Positions 13,022 through 26,433 are shown, counted from the first letter of the stretch. The stretch: 64,000 nt of DNA from Mimachlamys varia (GCA_947623455.1 OX392535.1:37534688-37598687), one strand, 5' to 3'. A program made the numbers and translations. Notes: generated by a model from the sequence alone, not told the origin.

Positions 13022-14591
13022 CTTGATTAAATTAATCATCAAAGGGATTGAGCAACAGGCTTTGCCTATATAAACTATTTCTCTTATTTCCGATATTCTT
13101 TCAATACTATCATTTGAAAACAAAAATAAATATATGTACATTATTTTTCCTTGCTTTTCAACAATACTTGATACTTTGGCTAATTACTTCACTGTTAATA
13201 TCTTTTTGAATAATATACAAACATTCAATATTGTACTAAATGCACATGTAAATCAAAAAGAACTATTTCTGAATTTTAAATTGTCATTCGTTTTTGTGCT
13301 GTGATATAAATGATAATTTGGATACAAAAGCACAACATTTAAGAACAAAACAAACAAATATGAGAAAATACATACATGTAATATAAGTATTTAGACAGCA
13401 TGATAATTCTGGGACCTTAAATTGTATTCATGAAACCATTCTTATGCTTAAGCATTATTGCTATGTTTCTTTTGCAATTCACTTGCATCATACAAATATA
13501 TTTCTAGCAAACAAAGGTGATTGGGCCTCTATAATTGTCTAAAATGAAATAACACTGCGTCAGACATATGTGGCGTCCTTTTAGGGCTCAATATTATTAC
13601 TACGAACCAAAACGTCGGAAATCTAAATCGTTAAAACTACTGTTGAAACAGAGAAATAGATGGATGAAATCCTTCCTTTATGAGTAATAAAACATATTAT
13701 AAATACCGGTTAACTTAAAATTAAATGATGTTAAATGAAAATATAATAATGAACTTTGCCATAAAAGAGATAACGATGGTTGTCACGGCACACATGTCAT
13801 AAAAACGTTATTGACATGAAATCACTTCAAGATTCGTCAAAAGGTGATATGTTTTATTCATTTCCGGCCGAAACACACAAAACGTTTTTGCAGGTACAGC
13901 GGTTTCATGAACACAAGCCCTAAGTAATTATATTACACGACTATTCCTTCATATAAGCGCATTTCATCGTAATGTATTATTTAAGTAAGAAAGGAAACGT
14001 CACTGCTAAACTTAGAGACTTTTTTTTCCATCGTCTTGCGTCAGAGAATGCTTATAGTATATCTTGTATATATACGAACTACCGAACATTGGTTGTCCCG
14101 TCTTTTATGGGTGTAGTTAAGTAAAGCCTTGGACAGCAAACAATAGTTATTCGGTAATGGATCTCGTTTGGGCTTTCTATCAAATTACATGACCAGAAGG
14201 TGATGCTTGGTGTTTTAGGGACAGCGTCCAGCCATTGTAGATGTCTGGAAAGGTAATTACGATCCGCGTAACGTTGCGTCTGTCCTTTAACACCGGGACA
14301 TCCGATATGGTTGTAAGTAAAACAACATATACAAGTAAAGACTGGTATTATACATAAACGTATGTCTGGATGTATCGAATGGAATCTTAGTTTTATAACA
14401 ATGACTTAATGTATATTATATTGCATTTAAGTATGATGTATATACATGAACATCAACCAAGATCACAGCTATAACCAAGCTACATGTATGATAAGAATGA
14501 AATTGTAATGATGACCATACATTTGTAAGACATAGGAAAAAATGGAGGAAAGGAAACACCATGTTACCGCCTTTATCATAATCAATGATTT
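13022..14591. other. Gene-free stretch
   Basis: AT-rich sequence. GGTTTCATGAACACAAGCCC near 13900 resembles GGTTTCATGAATACAGGCCC near 19755, so part of a further dispersed repeat may be present. Confidence 0.45.
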
Positions 14592-14803
14592 TGGTCGGGT
14601 TTATTTTTGTTATACGTCCAATTAACAGCCAGGGTCATTTAAGGACGTGTAAGGTTTTTGAGGCGGAGGAAAGCCGGAGTACCCGGAGAGAAACCACCGA
14701 CCTACGATCAGTACCTGGCACGTGGGTTTCGAACTCGCAACCCAGAGGTAGGGGTTAGTGGCAGAATATCGGGACACTGTAACCACTCGGCAACAGCGGC
14801 CTC
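14592..14803 (-). mobile_element. tRNA-derived SINE, same family as 10.9 kb, reverse orientation
   Basis: Read on the minus strand, the head has GCCGAGTGGTTACAG and the B box GGGTTGCGAGTTCGAAACCC, the body has GGTCGGTGGTTTCTCTCCGG and GGAGGAAAGCC-complement sequence, and the tail has ATGACCCTGGCTGTTAATTG and ACGTATAACAAAAATAAAC. It is the best-preserved copy of this family here. Confidence 0.88.
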
Positions 14804-15338
14804 ATAATCAATGCATGCTTGAAAAAGAAACTTTGTTTATATATTCCGCTTCATTATTTTATCGGTGTGTAGAAATATCGAATTTGTTTTTTTTCAAAGG
14901 TCTTCAAAACCCAAAAAGAACTTAATGATGCATCTCTATTCATTCAATAATCATGACGTCAAGTCATTAACATGCTTCAATTATATCCTCTATTTACAAG
15001 GACAAAGATGCATTTATGACGAAGGTCAACCTTTCCGTATTAAATATTTTTTTGAACAGCTTTGATTAAGATTTTTTTCCCTAGAACGTTATTTTGGAAA
15101 TAAGCATGGTACTCCATTTGTCCTAAGTCTTACGCGAACATTTCTTAACGAAGCTTTCTAGAGCTGCTCCAAAATTTAAAAATATCTAATTACCAAGGGT
15201 CATTTAAGCAATGCATGTTTAGTTTATGTTGTTATAGGACTGTAACCACATTTACATTTTGATAAAATTGCTGTGATTTATTTAGCCTTTTCAAGTAATG
15301 TTTGAACAGCAAGTCAAATGTAGATAACAATGAAGTTG

Positions 15339-15470
15339 ATTGCGTCACAATAAACAATATACTATGAAAACGTCACAATATACAGTGATGACGTCACAAT
15401 ATATATTGAGGACGTCACAATATATACATTGATGATGTCACAATATATACATTGATGACGTCATAATATC
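15339..15470. repeat. Tandem array of about six 21-23-bp units with CRE-like TGACGTCA
   Basis: Units of the form GACGTCACAATATATACATT repeat six times with drift. Two contain a perfect palindromic CRE (TGACGTCA) at 15389-15396 and 15456-15463; the others carry near matches (ACGTCA, GATGTCA). It is either an ordinary AT-rich minisatellite or a cluster of CREB/ATF-type sites; nothing nearby shows a gene it would serve. Confidence 0.8.
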
Positions 15471-17284
15471 AAATGTTGTTTCAGTCTTATAACAACATTT
15501 GCCTTCACAATGCAATTGAATGGAAGGGTGTGCAAATCAAATGTAAATACAAATGTATACTGTTTCAGTATAGTACGAACAGTTTATAACAACGATGTAA
15601 AAGATATCTATACGTAGGAACATATTCGGGACCACAATGGATCATTCTTATAACCCGTTGTACTGATTGCGATAGTACATACAATGTAACACCACTTAAA
15701 TCATTGTGATGAGCAGCTCAAATATGAAAAATATTTCAAAATCATGACTGCAGCTTTTACAACATGAGATTATATTTGTTTATTTTTGTACACAACGTAA
15801 GACGAACACATAAACAGTGCAGTCAGTTATCACGTTCAGTAACACATAACAACTATATAATTATTAAACATATAAAGTTCATGGAGCTACATATCATAAT
15901 TACCACACTTCGTTATTTTGTAGTAATTAAAATGCATTAATGAAAGCAACATAATTCAATTTAGTGATCAAAATTATATAAACTAATAACAAAATTTGAA
16001 CAAATTCAGTTAAGACATGTACTTTAGAACAGGAAATGGATCACTTGACTCGAAATTTAACGAAACTTCATTAGCTTCGACCAAATAAAAACAAATAATG
16101 TCACGCCGAAGTGAAGAAGTGCCAACGAGTTCAAATTTATCGTAAATAAGGAATAAATGTCTGTCTTCGTTCAAAAGTGGCGGAGTTTGAAAAGAGCAGA
16201 GTTCATTGAAAAGGTTTTGATTTCAAATCCAATACAAGCTGTCGGTATTAGTGTTGAATGCTGAATTCTTGACATTCTCTTTCGTATAAAGTAGCTTTAG
16301 TGATTCGGTTGTCTGCAATAAAACCCATATGGTTCCTTTCCAATTTCATTTCCTTCGTATCATGATCCTGCCGAGTTAAAGTATACACGTCAATGAGTAA
16401 CGATTTGTGTTTGTGAAATAATCATGTAGTTTTATATCATAGTAGTCGCAAGGTGACTACACATCGAAAGAAAATAAGTGTTATGCTGTTTATATTGGTG
16501 GTCCGTAAACCTTCTGTTTTCAAATGTGCCGACGGACACAATCTGTTAAATAGATTTGCCACACCTGTGATGACAGCGGAAAAGAAATTTCAGTAAAAAG
16601 CTGTCGGGTTTAATCAAAGTTCTATCATCATTTGAATAACTATTTTACTGAAGACAAGATAACAGCACAGGTATATGTTTTACAGCTAACCCATGATAAA
16701 CAATGACACTAACCCATTTGCATCAACTTACAGAAAAGAATGTGTTATCTGCGAAATGCATGCGTTAAGCAACTTTAGGAATTCTCATCAGACGCATTTA
16801 CATAAGGTTTTGGCATATCTGTTTAAACTTTTTCTGAAAACAAACGTACAATGCCAGAAAGCATACATATATCTCTGATATATGTGGCTGTTTATTCTGA
16901 AAGATTACTATGTGTGTTAAGAATAAATCACCTTTTTCAAATCATACAGATCAACATGATACATATGGCTGTGTTATATATAAGACAACCAAATACCATA
17001 TGGGCTTTTATTTGATAAACTTTGATCTTGTATCCCCCTAAAAAATCATATGATCACAACTAAATGTAATTCGCGACAACGAGATATGTACTTGGCAAGT
17101 AATCAGAACAGATAAAGATTTGTTGATGTAAGAAACGGTCATTTCATCGAGTGATCGTATTGCTAAAGATTGTACAGGATTCTGTTTGTTGCGATATGTC
17201 AATACATGTTTATATGTATAACACCTGATTTGTAATAAATAAATGTGTTGTGTGTTAATTTAACTTCAATTTAACCACTATTTG
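15471..17284. other. Gene-free stretch
   Basis: I see nothing that supports a gene or a recognised repeat. Confidence 0.5.
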
Positions 17285-17826
17285 ATTACAGTTCCTGTCC
17301 TGCATGTAGCGCGTAAGAATTGTACCTGCTGCCTTCATTGCATGATTGTAGAAGGCGACTTAACTCGGGATCTTATCTTTTTCGCTCTTTCTAAACAGAC
17401 TTTGTCCTTCCTAATGTCTCCCTTGACACAACCTCACTTTTGTCCTTTAGATGAGCGTTCGCCCCTGTGAGGAAGGCTATGGGCTCTGTCCCAAGGCCGA
17501 GACATGCCAGATTATCTAACAATGGTAGTTACTACTCTCTGTTTGACGTTCAGCAATATGGGAGTGGAACGACTGGTTCACCCGTTGTCAGTATAATGTG
17601 ACTGGGTGGGGTGTTCTGCTTGGGGTCTTCAGCAGTATACTTCAGTGTGGTAGTACTTTAAATCGGCTAAAGATTCGGACTATCGCAAGAAGGCTTACAC
17701 GATCATATCGCTGCCTCCCAAATACACACGCTCTCAACACACACTCCACATCGCATACATCGGAAGGCCGTCCTTAAATGACCCTGGCTGTTAATAGGAT
17801 GTAAAACCAATCAACCAACCAACAAA
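17285..17826 (+). mobile_element. Composite interspersed repeat (about 540 bp) ending in the SINE tail
   Basis: The last about 55 bp (CGTCCTTAAATGACCCTGGC, TGTTAATAGGATGTAAAACC, then AACC repeats) matches the tail of the SINEs at 10.9 and 14.6 kb. The remainder contains GGGAGTGGAACGACTGGTTC and GTGACTGGGTGGGGTGTTCT and carries no long ORF. I read it as a long SINE-like or non-autonomous LINE-dependent element; the exact class is uncertain. Confidence 0.6.
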
Positions 17827-19332
17827 TGATTACAGTTAATTTCAGTAACTAAGATATCAGGATGAAATTACCAGGATTGTGTTTTAACTACTTTGATTTG
17901 CGCCTGCATCCACAAGAATCATTGTTTCTGAGCAATGTTTATCACGATGTACATGTACTTTAACCACAGATTTGTCTATTACCATGTGATTGTAGCGTTC
18001 TATCACTCTGCAGGGATAACCGATCAAACGTTAACATGAGTTAAGCTATTGTAGGAGACCGCAAGGAGATATTGTAGGATCAATAATGATAAAAACTTGT
18101 GCATGTGGGGAGTTGCGAGGACGAGATATCAAATAGGGCACCATGCTAGTCACATTCTCCAGTCACATTTAACATGGAATATGGTACAGACCTCTTGTTC
18201 TCAACAGGGTTAGTCAATTATTCAATGATCTACATCATCTCAACAGCTGAGTTCTTATGAAGTCAGCGTCTGCAGATATTTGAGATTACAGTTAGGGCAA
18301 TGCATTCATGTCATATTTAATGTTGCAGTTTGACATGAGTGGTAACCCCAAACGGGCACATTATACAACAGGTGGTGTATAAATTCTAGTATAAGAATCG
18401 AAATATATTTCAATGGTCTGGTGCATGTACACAATAAGAAAAATAATAATTATATATTTATGTAGTCATCAGATAATATTAACATGTGTCACGGTATAGT
18501 TTGGTATTTGTGACATAAATACAATTTATATTCCTCAATGGATATTTTATAATCCACTTTCACATAAAGAGCAACCTAATAACAGTATTACAAAAATATT
18601 AAAACCGAATATACAAGGGTGTGTAATCTTTTAGCTCGAATATCGAACAAGCTTTATGTATAATTGAGAGTTCACCTGCTTTATACGTGATTTCACATCG
18701 TGATACGTAATTTTTATAAAGTTATGACAGTCTTTATTGATAATATACAATGTTCCGTTATCGTAGAACCTGATCATGCATACATTATTAAGTAAAGGGC
18801 AACTTTTATACATCAGTGATAGTCTGCATCAGATGTCTGCAGAAAGCAAATGACCAATGTTTTTTGACACGTGCTTCAAGTGTCCATGTGTACATCTATT
18901 AGGTAAAGCATTTTTTTGCACTATAGAAGTTACATACAGATAGAACAAATAACGAAGCATGTTTGATGATGTCTTTATCATTGCAAATCTTGCGTTTTCG
19001 ATCTTCACCAGACGTGCATGCATGCTTGGGCTTAACAAATAAGTTGTATTTAAACGACTCCATGGATTGACTTTTGTACACTGCAGACATACAAAAACAT
19101 GAAAATGGTTACGGAATATGCATGTAGCTTGGCTGTTTTACTGTTAATTTTATTTCACTGTGGACCTCCGATGTAATGCCAATAAAATGGTGTATGGTTG
19201 CTTAGATGCAATTAGATAAGACACCATGTCTAGTGTTCTACTTCAATGTAATTTTCGAAACTACATTATCATTGTAGGTTGAACCTCGAATAGTCTGTTT
19301 CTCCTATTTCAGTTTTTTTTTATTATCCTTGG
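17827..19332. other. Gene-free stretch
   Basis: Only short frames with no family signal; no recognised repeat. Confidence 0.5.
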
Positions 19333-19470
19333 TTACTCGTTCTCCCTTTCAGCGATATTTCCTCTCATATTTTCTGGATAATATGACCTTGTGAAATGTC
19401 GAGGAACAAGATGCACCAATCCATGTCCTCCCAACAACAATGGGAATCGTCTTCTTAAAATCTGAGCAAC
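19333..19470 (-). other. Possible small exon or repeat fragment with a good 3' splice site
   Basis: On the minus strand, a pyrimidine-rich run ends TTGTTTCAG| at 19471 and is followed by an open frame of 45 codons (starting VAQILRRRFPLLLGGHGLV) to a TAA. I know no matching family and no partner exon is visible. Confidence 0.12.
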
Positions 19471-19779
19471 CTGAAACAAATAATTAAGGCACCCCAATAA
19501 TTACTTTTCTGTCCGTTTAACAAAGCTACTCATAACTTCGTTTGACCATATAACTTTATTTCACTTCCTAAACACCTGGGCCCGGATTCGTGAAACCGTT
19601 TCCTTGCCCAAGTAAGGATTCTGAGCTCAAGTGTCAAAAAGTCTTTGTAAATGTTGAAAACAGCTTTCAACTTCATGCCTCTTCAGCATTTTACCAAAAA
19701 TTAAGTAGTTTGAATAATTTATACACATTACAAGAGATACGGCTTGAGCACAAGGTTTCATGAATACAGGCCCTGGTCT

Positions 19780-19900
19780 TATTATCTTGTCTCCGTTTGA
19801 ATATTGTTTTGTTCATATATATCCCTGGTTTAATATATTTTGAGTTAGGATTATGGTTTTGGTGATGTTTCGGTATTCTCTGATATTTATATTTATATAT
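19780..19900 (-). repeat. R1 repeat, short partial copy
   Basis: It shows the reverse complement of the R1 start (GGTCTTATTATCTTGT, CCCTGGTTTAATA-ATTTTGAGTT, GATGTTTCGGTATTCTCTG). It is more diverged than the other copies. Confidence 0.65.
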
Positions 19901-20704
19901 ATCGATATAAGTTATCGATTCAAAAGCAAAATAATATTTTTTATACATTGTAAGTATACTAAATCAAATGCATTGTGGTTGTTCATTTTTCAAAAAAAAG
20001 TTTGTAGTTTGAATAACTTCCTATGATATTCCATTCAAATTCTCGCCATGGGGTCGCTGTATTACCTGGACTTGGCCAAGATCGATGATGCCATTGTTAT
20101 TGAGGCATCAGACCTCATCACCCTTTCAGAATATTTGATTGTATTTCCCTTGTGTTTTTAAAGGATCTCTATTGTAATCTTCCCTTTCAGAAAGTATTCG
20201 AAGCTGTTTTGTCTTGTTAATTTTCTTGATGATATGCTGGAAATGAAAAATTGCATTTGCAGATTTATTAATAGATAATTTAAATTTACCTTTAGGTGCC
20301 TGCCTAGGTGAAAATTAATATTCTACGCATTCAATTTCATTATATATTACTTACATAATTGATAAGTTTAATTTGCTTTTTACAAGTACTTGACGACAAA
20401 CGTGAATGCAATAAGTGTCAAAGCCCGTCAATTTCATTTTTATTCATGGAATATTCAAACTGAAAGATAATGTGTATATTCGACAACATTCAGTTCTGTT
20501 ATATAAACATAACATGGCTTTACCTTGTCTGGCATCGTTTTACTGTCGATAGGTGAAAAATTCAGAACATGAATAAGTAATAAATAAGCATTTTCTCAAA
20601 TTGTCATTTGTAATTCATACGAAACGCAAGTGACATCTAGTAGACTGCCCGATATTTTGGACATATCTAACATCTTGTGCAGCAATCTGAAAAACATTCT
20701 ACAG

Positions 20705-20867
20705 TTTCTAGCTCTGCCCAACCACGTACTCATTTACAGCCGAGTAGACTGGAACAAGCAGAGTAAAGTATCTTGCTCAAGGATACAACATAAGTGCCGT
20801 GACCGGGACTCGAACTTGCAACCCTTCGATCACGAGCCCGGCGTCATGCCACTAGACCACCGTGTCT
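20705..20867 (-). mobile_element. V-SINE-like tRNA-derived element
   Basis: On the minus strand the head reads CGGTGGTCTAGTGGCATGAC (A box) and GGTTGCAAGTTCGAGTCCC (B box). It is followed by TGTATCCTTGAGCAAGATAC, TTTACTC and CCAGTCTACTCGGCTGTAAA then TGAGTACG, the conserved central region of the V-SINE superfamily, known from bivalves as well as vertebrates. The tRNA-like head is not a functional tRNA gene. Confidence 0.85.
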
Positions 20868-22261
20868 ATATAAAATATAGCATAATGTAAAAGATGAATA
20901 CAGTTTATACAATAACGTAGCGATTCGACTACAAATGGAATTAAAATTGTTGTTATAGAATGCCTATTCAACTTGCCAATATACTGTACTTTTGTAATTC
21001 ATGGTCAAAATAGAATGAAATAGATACACAAGAGGAAACCAAAACAAGTTGTTGTAAAGATATATATAATTCAATAAATGCTTTTAATGCAAAGAGTTTT
21101 ATTTTGAAAATTTGAAAGAATATATGGTTTCTTGGTTAACAATTACCTCACAAAATGGCTGCTTATAATCTAAAGCACGTGAATAATGCTAACAGTGAGG
21201 CGTGTCGACCCAAACTTACCTCAGCCTCCGTACCCCAAAACATCACTCACTCAATGTCTCTTTATCCCGTGAAAGGTGTATCTGGCAGCGATCGTCAAAG
21301 ACAAACATGTAAACATGGGCAGTGTGTAACATCTGGTTAACAGTTTGTGTATGTTAATTGCTCATTATGTCTACCGTTATTACGTGCGAAACACATATTT
21401 CCATATTTTCATTTCATATAATTAGCATTACTTGTTTTCTTACGATAGCGTATTCACCTTCCCTGAAAGCCGAGAGGCTTGTCTATTTCGTTGTAATATC
21501 CCATTGCTCCCTTTGATACCTGGTGTGCCTCGCGTTTGATGTCCTGGACTTCTTCCAGTCTCCATCATATTTCGTGTATTAATGATTTCTTTTGAATTAA
21601 TATGTTTTTTTAAACATGTACATTGCATAAATAGATAACATGGCTAATTTATAACATAAAAGATATGTAGCTGAATGATGAGTCGCTTACATCACATCTA
21701 AATAAGTAACACGAATTTATTTCTATATGTTATACAACAGTAAGTGATATTAATGACGAGGAACATGGTTTTAAGTTTTGTATTGTGATATGCTTCATTT
21801 TGCGTGGAGAATCTGGTCTCGTTACTCAATCTGCATTCACTAATGATAAAAAGCAAAAGAAGTGAAGAAAATCTAAGACACATCTGAACGGGGATAAGAA
21901 AACCCGGTTTGGAAGGTGAAGATGTGGACAAAATTGACTTGATAAACAAAACTTTGTCCTTTAATACGAATTTACTGGATTATGAAAAATCTGGCAATAT
22001 GGTAAAATGCAGTAATTGAAGTGTCACCCTATAAACACTGGCGAGCTATAAAGACTATGCGGAGTAATGGCGGCTGGAGAATCTGTTCTTACAAACACTG
22101 ACTTGTCAGGATCAGTTCGGCATTCCAATTGTTCGTGACTTTCAAGTTAACATATATCCGTACATATAAACACCAGATATATAATTAGACATCCAGATTA
22201 TTGGAGACTGCATACACGAGACTCCTTAAACACGAGCTGGAAAATAGGACTTCCCTCTAGT
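20868..22261. other. Gene-free stretch
   Basis: Only short frames with no family signal are present. It runs up to the 27-bp minisatellite. Confidence 0.5.
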
Positions 22262-23765
22262 TGTGGCTGGTTAGTAGGACATTCTAGTAGTGGCTGGATA
22301 ATGGGATATTTTAGTAGTAGCTCGATAGTGGGACATTTTAGTAGTGGCTAGATAGTGGGACATTTTAGTAGTGGCTAGATAGTGGGACATTTTAGTAGCG
22401 GCTGGATAGTGGGACATTCTAGTAGTGGCTAGATAGTTAGACATTCTAGAAGTTGCTGGGTAGTGGGACATTCGAGTAGTGGTTAGATAGTTAGACATTC
22501 TAGTAGTGGCTGGATAGTGGGACATTCTATTAGAAATCTGCTCTAATAGTTGTTGAATTATGGGACTTTTGCTCCAGTAATGATTATAGTAGCGGTTAAA
22601 TAGTGGGACATTTAGTAGTGGCTGGATAGTGGGATATTTTAGTAGTGGCTTGATAGTGGGACATTTTAGTAGTGGCTGAATAGTGGGACATTCTGGTAGT
22701 GGCTGGATAGTGGGACGTTTTAGTAGTGGCTGGATAGTGGGACATTCTAGAATTGGCTGGATAGTGGGACATTTTAGTAGTGGCTGGATAGTGGGACATT
22801 TTAGTAGTGGCTTGATAGTGGGACATCTTAGTAGTAGCTAGATAGTGGGACATCTTAGTAGTAGCTAGATAGTGGTACATTTTAGTAGTGACTGAATAGT
22901 GGGACGTTTTAGTAGTGGCTGAATAGTAGAACATTTTAGTAGTGGCTTGATAGTGGGATATTTTAGTAGTGGCTTGATAGTGGGACATTTTAGTAGTGGC
23001 TGAATAGTGGGACATTCTGGTAGTGGCTGGATAGTGGGACGTTTTAGTAGTGGCTGGATAGTGGGACATTCTAGAATTGGCTGGATAGTGGGACATTTTA
23101 GTAGTGGCTGGATAGTGGGACATTTTAGTAGTGGCTTGATAGTGGGACATCTTAGTAGTAGCTAGATAGTGGGACATCTTAGTAGTAGCTAGATAGTGGT
23201 ACATTTTAGTAGTGACTGAATAGTGGGACGTTTTAGTAGTGGCTGGATAGTAGAACATTGTAGTAGTGGCTGAATAGTGGGACATTCTATTAGAAATCTG
23301 CTCTAATAGTTGTTGAAATATGGGACTTTCGCTCTAGTAATGATTATAGTAGCGGTTAAATATTGGGACATTTTAGTAGTGGCTTGATAGTGGGACATTT
23401 AAGTAGTGGCTTGATAGTGGGACATTTAAGTAGTGGCTTGATAGTGGGACATTTTAATAGTGGCTGAATAGTGGGACATTTTAGTAGTGGCTGGATAGTG
23501 GGACATTCTAGTAGTAGCTGGATAGTGGGACATTCTATTAGAAATCTGCTCTAATAGTTGTTGAAATATGGGACTTTCGCTCTAGTAATGATTATAGTAG
23601 CGGTGAAATATTGGGACATTTTAGTAGTGGCTTGATAGTGGGACATTTAAGTAGTGGCTTGATAGTGGGACATTGTAGTAGTGGCTGGATAGTGGGACAT
23701 TCTAGTAGAAATCTGCTCTAATAGTTGTTGAATGATGGGACTTTCGCTCTAAGCAGTGACTGTAG
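22262..23765. repeat. Minisatellite of 27-bp units with 324-bp higher-order period
   Basis: About 45 units of TAGTGGGACATTTTAGTAGT plus GGCTGGA repeat with variants. Within the array a block of twelve units (324 bp) is itself duplicated (the variant GGGATATTTT at 22631 recurs at 22955). A unique-looking spacer with GAAATCTGCTCTAATAGTTG and GGGACTTTCGCTCTA recurs four times (near 22535, 23290, 23545 and 23706). Since 27 is a multiple of 3, the minus strand stays open for long runs of MSHYPATTK-like 9-residue units (229 codons at 22596-23285). Confidence 0.9.
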
Positions 23766-24371
23766 TAATGATTAGATAGAGACACATTCGCTCCACTGGC
23801 AGCGTAATAGTTACACATCCAATATAATGCTAACTGAATTAACAATCACGTAGAGACGTTTATTTTTTCTGTGTTTGTATCAATATTGATTTGATTGAAA
23901 TCTTTATTTCACGAGGTAACCTAGGACAATAAAAGTTTATGTTGGAGTGCGTGTCGCATTTCATTTAACTTTTACGTACACATTTCTGTCTCGTTATAAT
24001 GGATGTAGTGTCTCCCGAGGATAGTGTTACTTTATATATCAATCCTATTTAGATTCTCTCCTGGTTATACCGTGCAGTTACAGATTTTTTAAGTTGAGAC
24101 AGAGAACCGTTAATTGCATATCTGTCTACTCGACTCATGGTGGGAGATTATTTAATAGTCTGTTTTTTCCACGTCATGATAAAATCGATAAAATCCCATT
24201 ATATGAAAATATTCATAACTTATTTCTTCCTCCCCAATTTAAAGTAAATTAATACATTTAACAAGTTGACATACTCGTATGTACTTTAAATGTGAATTTA
24301 TACCTTTATCTCATTTTATCACCATCATGAGGAATACATATAAATACATATTCCGTATGAGGTTATATTTT

Positions 24372-24600
24372 CGTGCATGAAATTTTCCCCTTAGTCAGCT
24401 TCCAAACTGTTTGCGGTGTGGACATTTTCGCGTTGTAATTCATGCTGTTTTTCACTGTGTGCCTATAATACTATTATACATTGTAGAGTTTGAGTGGTGT
24501 TAAATATGTTCGCGTGTGGATATATTCGCAGAGATTTACTGCCAACGAAATAAGCGAAAATTTCCAAACCACAAAGCATCCACTTTTACAGCAATTAAGA
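24372..24600 (+). repeat. R3 repeat, copy 2
   Basis: It contains TTGTAGAGTTTGAGTGGTGT, TAAATATGTTCGCGTGTGGA, TATATTCGCAGAGATTTACT and AAATAAGCGAAAATTTCCA, in the same orientation as the other R3 copies. Confidence 0.8.
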
Positions 24601-25854
24601 AACTTTATTTGTAAGCCGTGGTCAGGAATTACGTCGTTCATGTTGAAACAAGTTTATTATACAAATGTATCTCTCGATAAATATTAACTGAACATATATT
24701 AATAGCCGCACATTTGTTATTGGATACCTTATTAAGAACCGAAGGTCAAAGTTAATCATTTAAATACCAGTGCATTGAATCGGTATAATTATGACGTGGC
24801 AATTTGATATCTCTTTCTGCCACATCAGTCTGACAAACTTAGCTTATTAAAGGGTTCTAAAGGCGACATGACCGATTGGGGTTGCACGGGGCACCGATCA
24901 TGCAGAAAACTTTGTGGTACTAGCATGCAGTTCAATTCAATAAGATAAATACTTCTCTATGCAAGTAGCTGGTGTTTGGATCGTGTGTAGCTGATATTTC
25001 CAGATTTATACAACCGTGGTTAGCGGCTCCACTTACGAAGCATTGATTCAGACATAGATACTTTGTAGGCCTACGATAAAATCAAAGTAACTCGCGTATA
25101 ATAGGTTTCTCTGTGTAATGGAATAGTATCTAATCGTCTAGATGACTGCCTGCAGGTAGGTTGTTTACATACATTTGGGAATACTTCACAAACTTTTGAA
25201 AGTCTCTGGTAGCTTTGAAATACATTTGTAAACATACCAAGTACTTCTTACTTAAGCATGTATCTATTACTGCCACATCCTCGTATTAACTTGTAAAATT
25301 TTGTGTTAGCTTTGAACCGTATGTTTGTAAACATGCCTACGCATTCACTCCTAAATATGTGTTATGATATCATAGCATGAAGTTGGATATACGACAAGCA
25401 TTCTCTAGATTAAGTTATCATGCATGTATTAGTGGTTAAGTCGATTTGCATGTACCGTTAAAGTGAAGAAAATGAATAGGTACATTGTATATACGATATT
25501 CACAGCTTATTGGTATTTTTACATACGCTCTACCCAGTACAATAAATGATATGTTTATATGTGATGTATCTATGGCAATAATTGTATGTATTCTGTTAAA
25601 TTCATACAACAAATGATCTTAGGATTCTATTATTTGATCGGTTTTCATTTTCTTTAATTGTTCTTTAAGCTTTTAACTTGAGCTACTAGAAAACGCACAG
25701 TTCTTTTGACAACATGTGCTTTTTACATGTAGACCTCCTTTTTTGTAATTTGTACAGGATTTGCAATCATTACTTTTCACTGTAATATTTTGGCGTCTTT
25801 AAACTCGCATATCTTATGCAGAATTTAGAATTATTAAAGTTAAACTTCAAACTA

Positions 25855-26052
25855 TGAAAAAAATAATCCCGAAGATACCGATCAAAAGCATAATCTGAAC
25901 ATAAAATCGATTCAACAAGGGGTAAATATGAAAAAGGAAATATTCAAACGGAGACACTTGCAAAATGTACAAGGGAATTAGATCAGGTGTTCCGGAAGAA
26001 TAGGCGTCTTCTGCTTTATCGACACCCGCCATGTAGCATCCAAGTAAATGTC
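25855..26052 (+). repeat. R1 repeat, 5' half
   Basis: It matches R1 from the AATCGATT block through CAGGTGTTCCGGAAGAATAGGCG to CATCCAAGTAAATGTC, then stops. The complementary strand is open for MAGVDKAEDAYSSGTPDLI, the frame also seen in three other copies. Confidence 0.8.
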
Positions 26053-26433
26053 ATGTCATAAGAAAATATTTACATTTGTTCTGGAATTTTCCATTGACAC
26101 AATGCTAAGAGGCAGTTGCTGCCATACGCCTATAACACCCAGTGCCTATAACAGCAGTTGCTATTGTGACGTCATCAATTTCAATTGTGACGACATCAAT
26201 TTCATTGTTGTCTAAACTTGATTTCATGTTCAAAATCGGTCAGAAGAAATTTGAGTTTAAGTAATGAACATTTTAGCAAATTTTGTTACAGTACTATAAC
26301 ACATATTGCTATCGATGACAAACTTTCAAAGAGCTCTACTGTGTTATATTTACAGTCTACACTGACAATCACTCGATAACCATTGCTCAACAGACTATTA
26401 TTATCACTGCATAACTGTAGTCAAACACGTGAC

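Noticed and set aside
20790..20867. tRNA gene on the minus strand
   Set aside because: The A and B boxes are those of a V-SINE head; the V-SINE central region follows directly and the tRNA fold is not complete.
22596..23285. 229-codon minus-strand frame of 9-residue repeats as a gene
   Set aside because: It is the 27-bp minisatellite read in a frame kept open because 27 is divisible by 3. There is no signal, start context or flanking exon. It is kept as a finding only.
22262..23765. CRISPR-like array
   Set aside because: The units are contiguous 27-bp repeats without unique spacers, in a eukaryotic genome.
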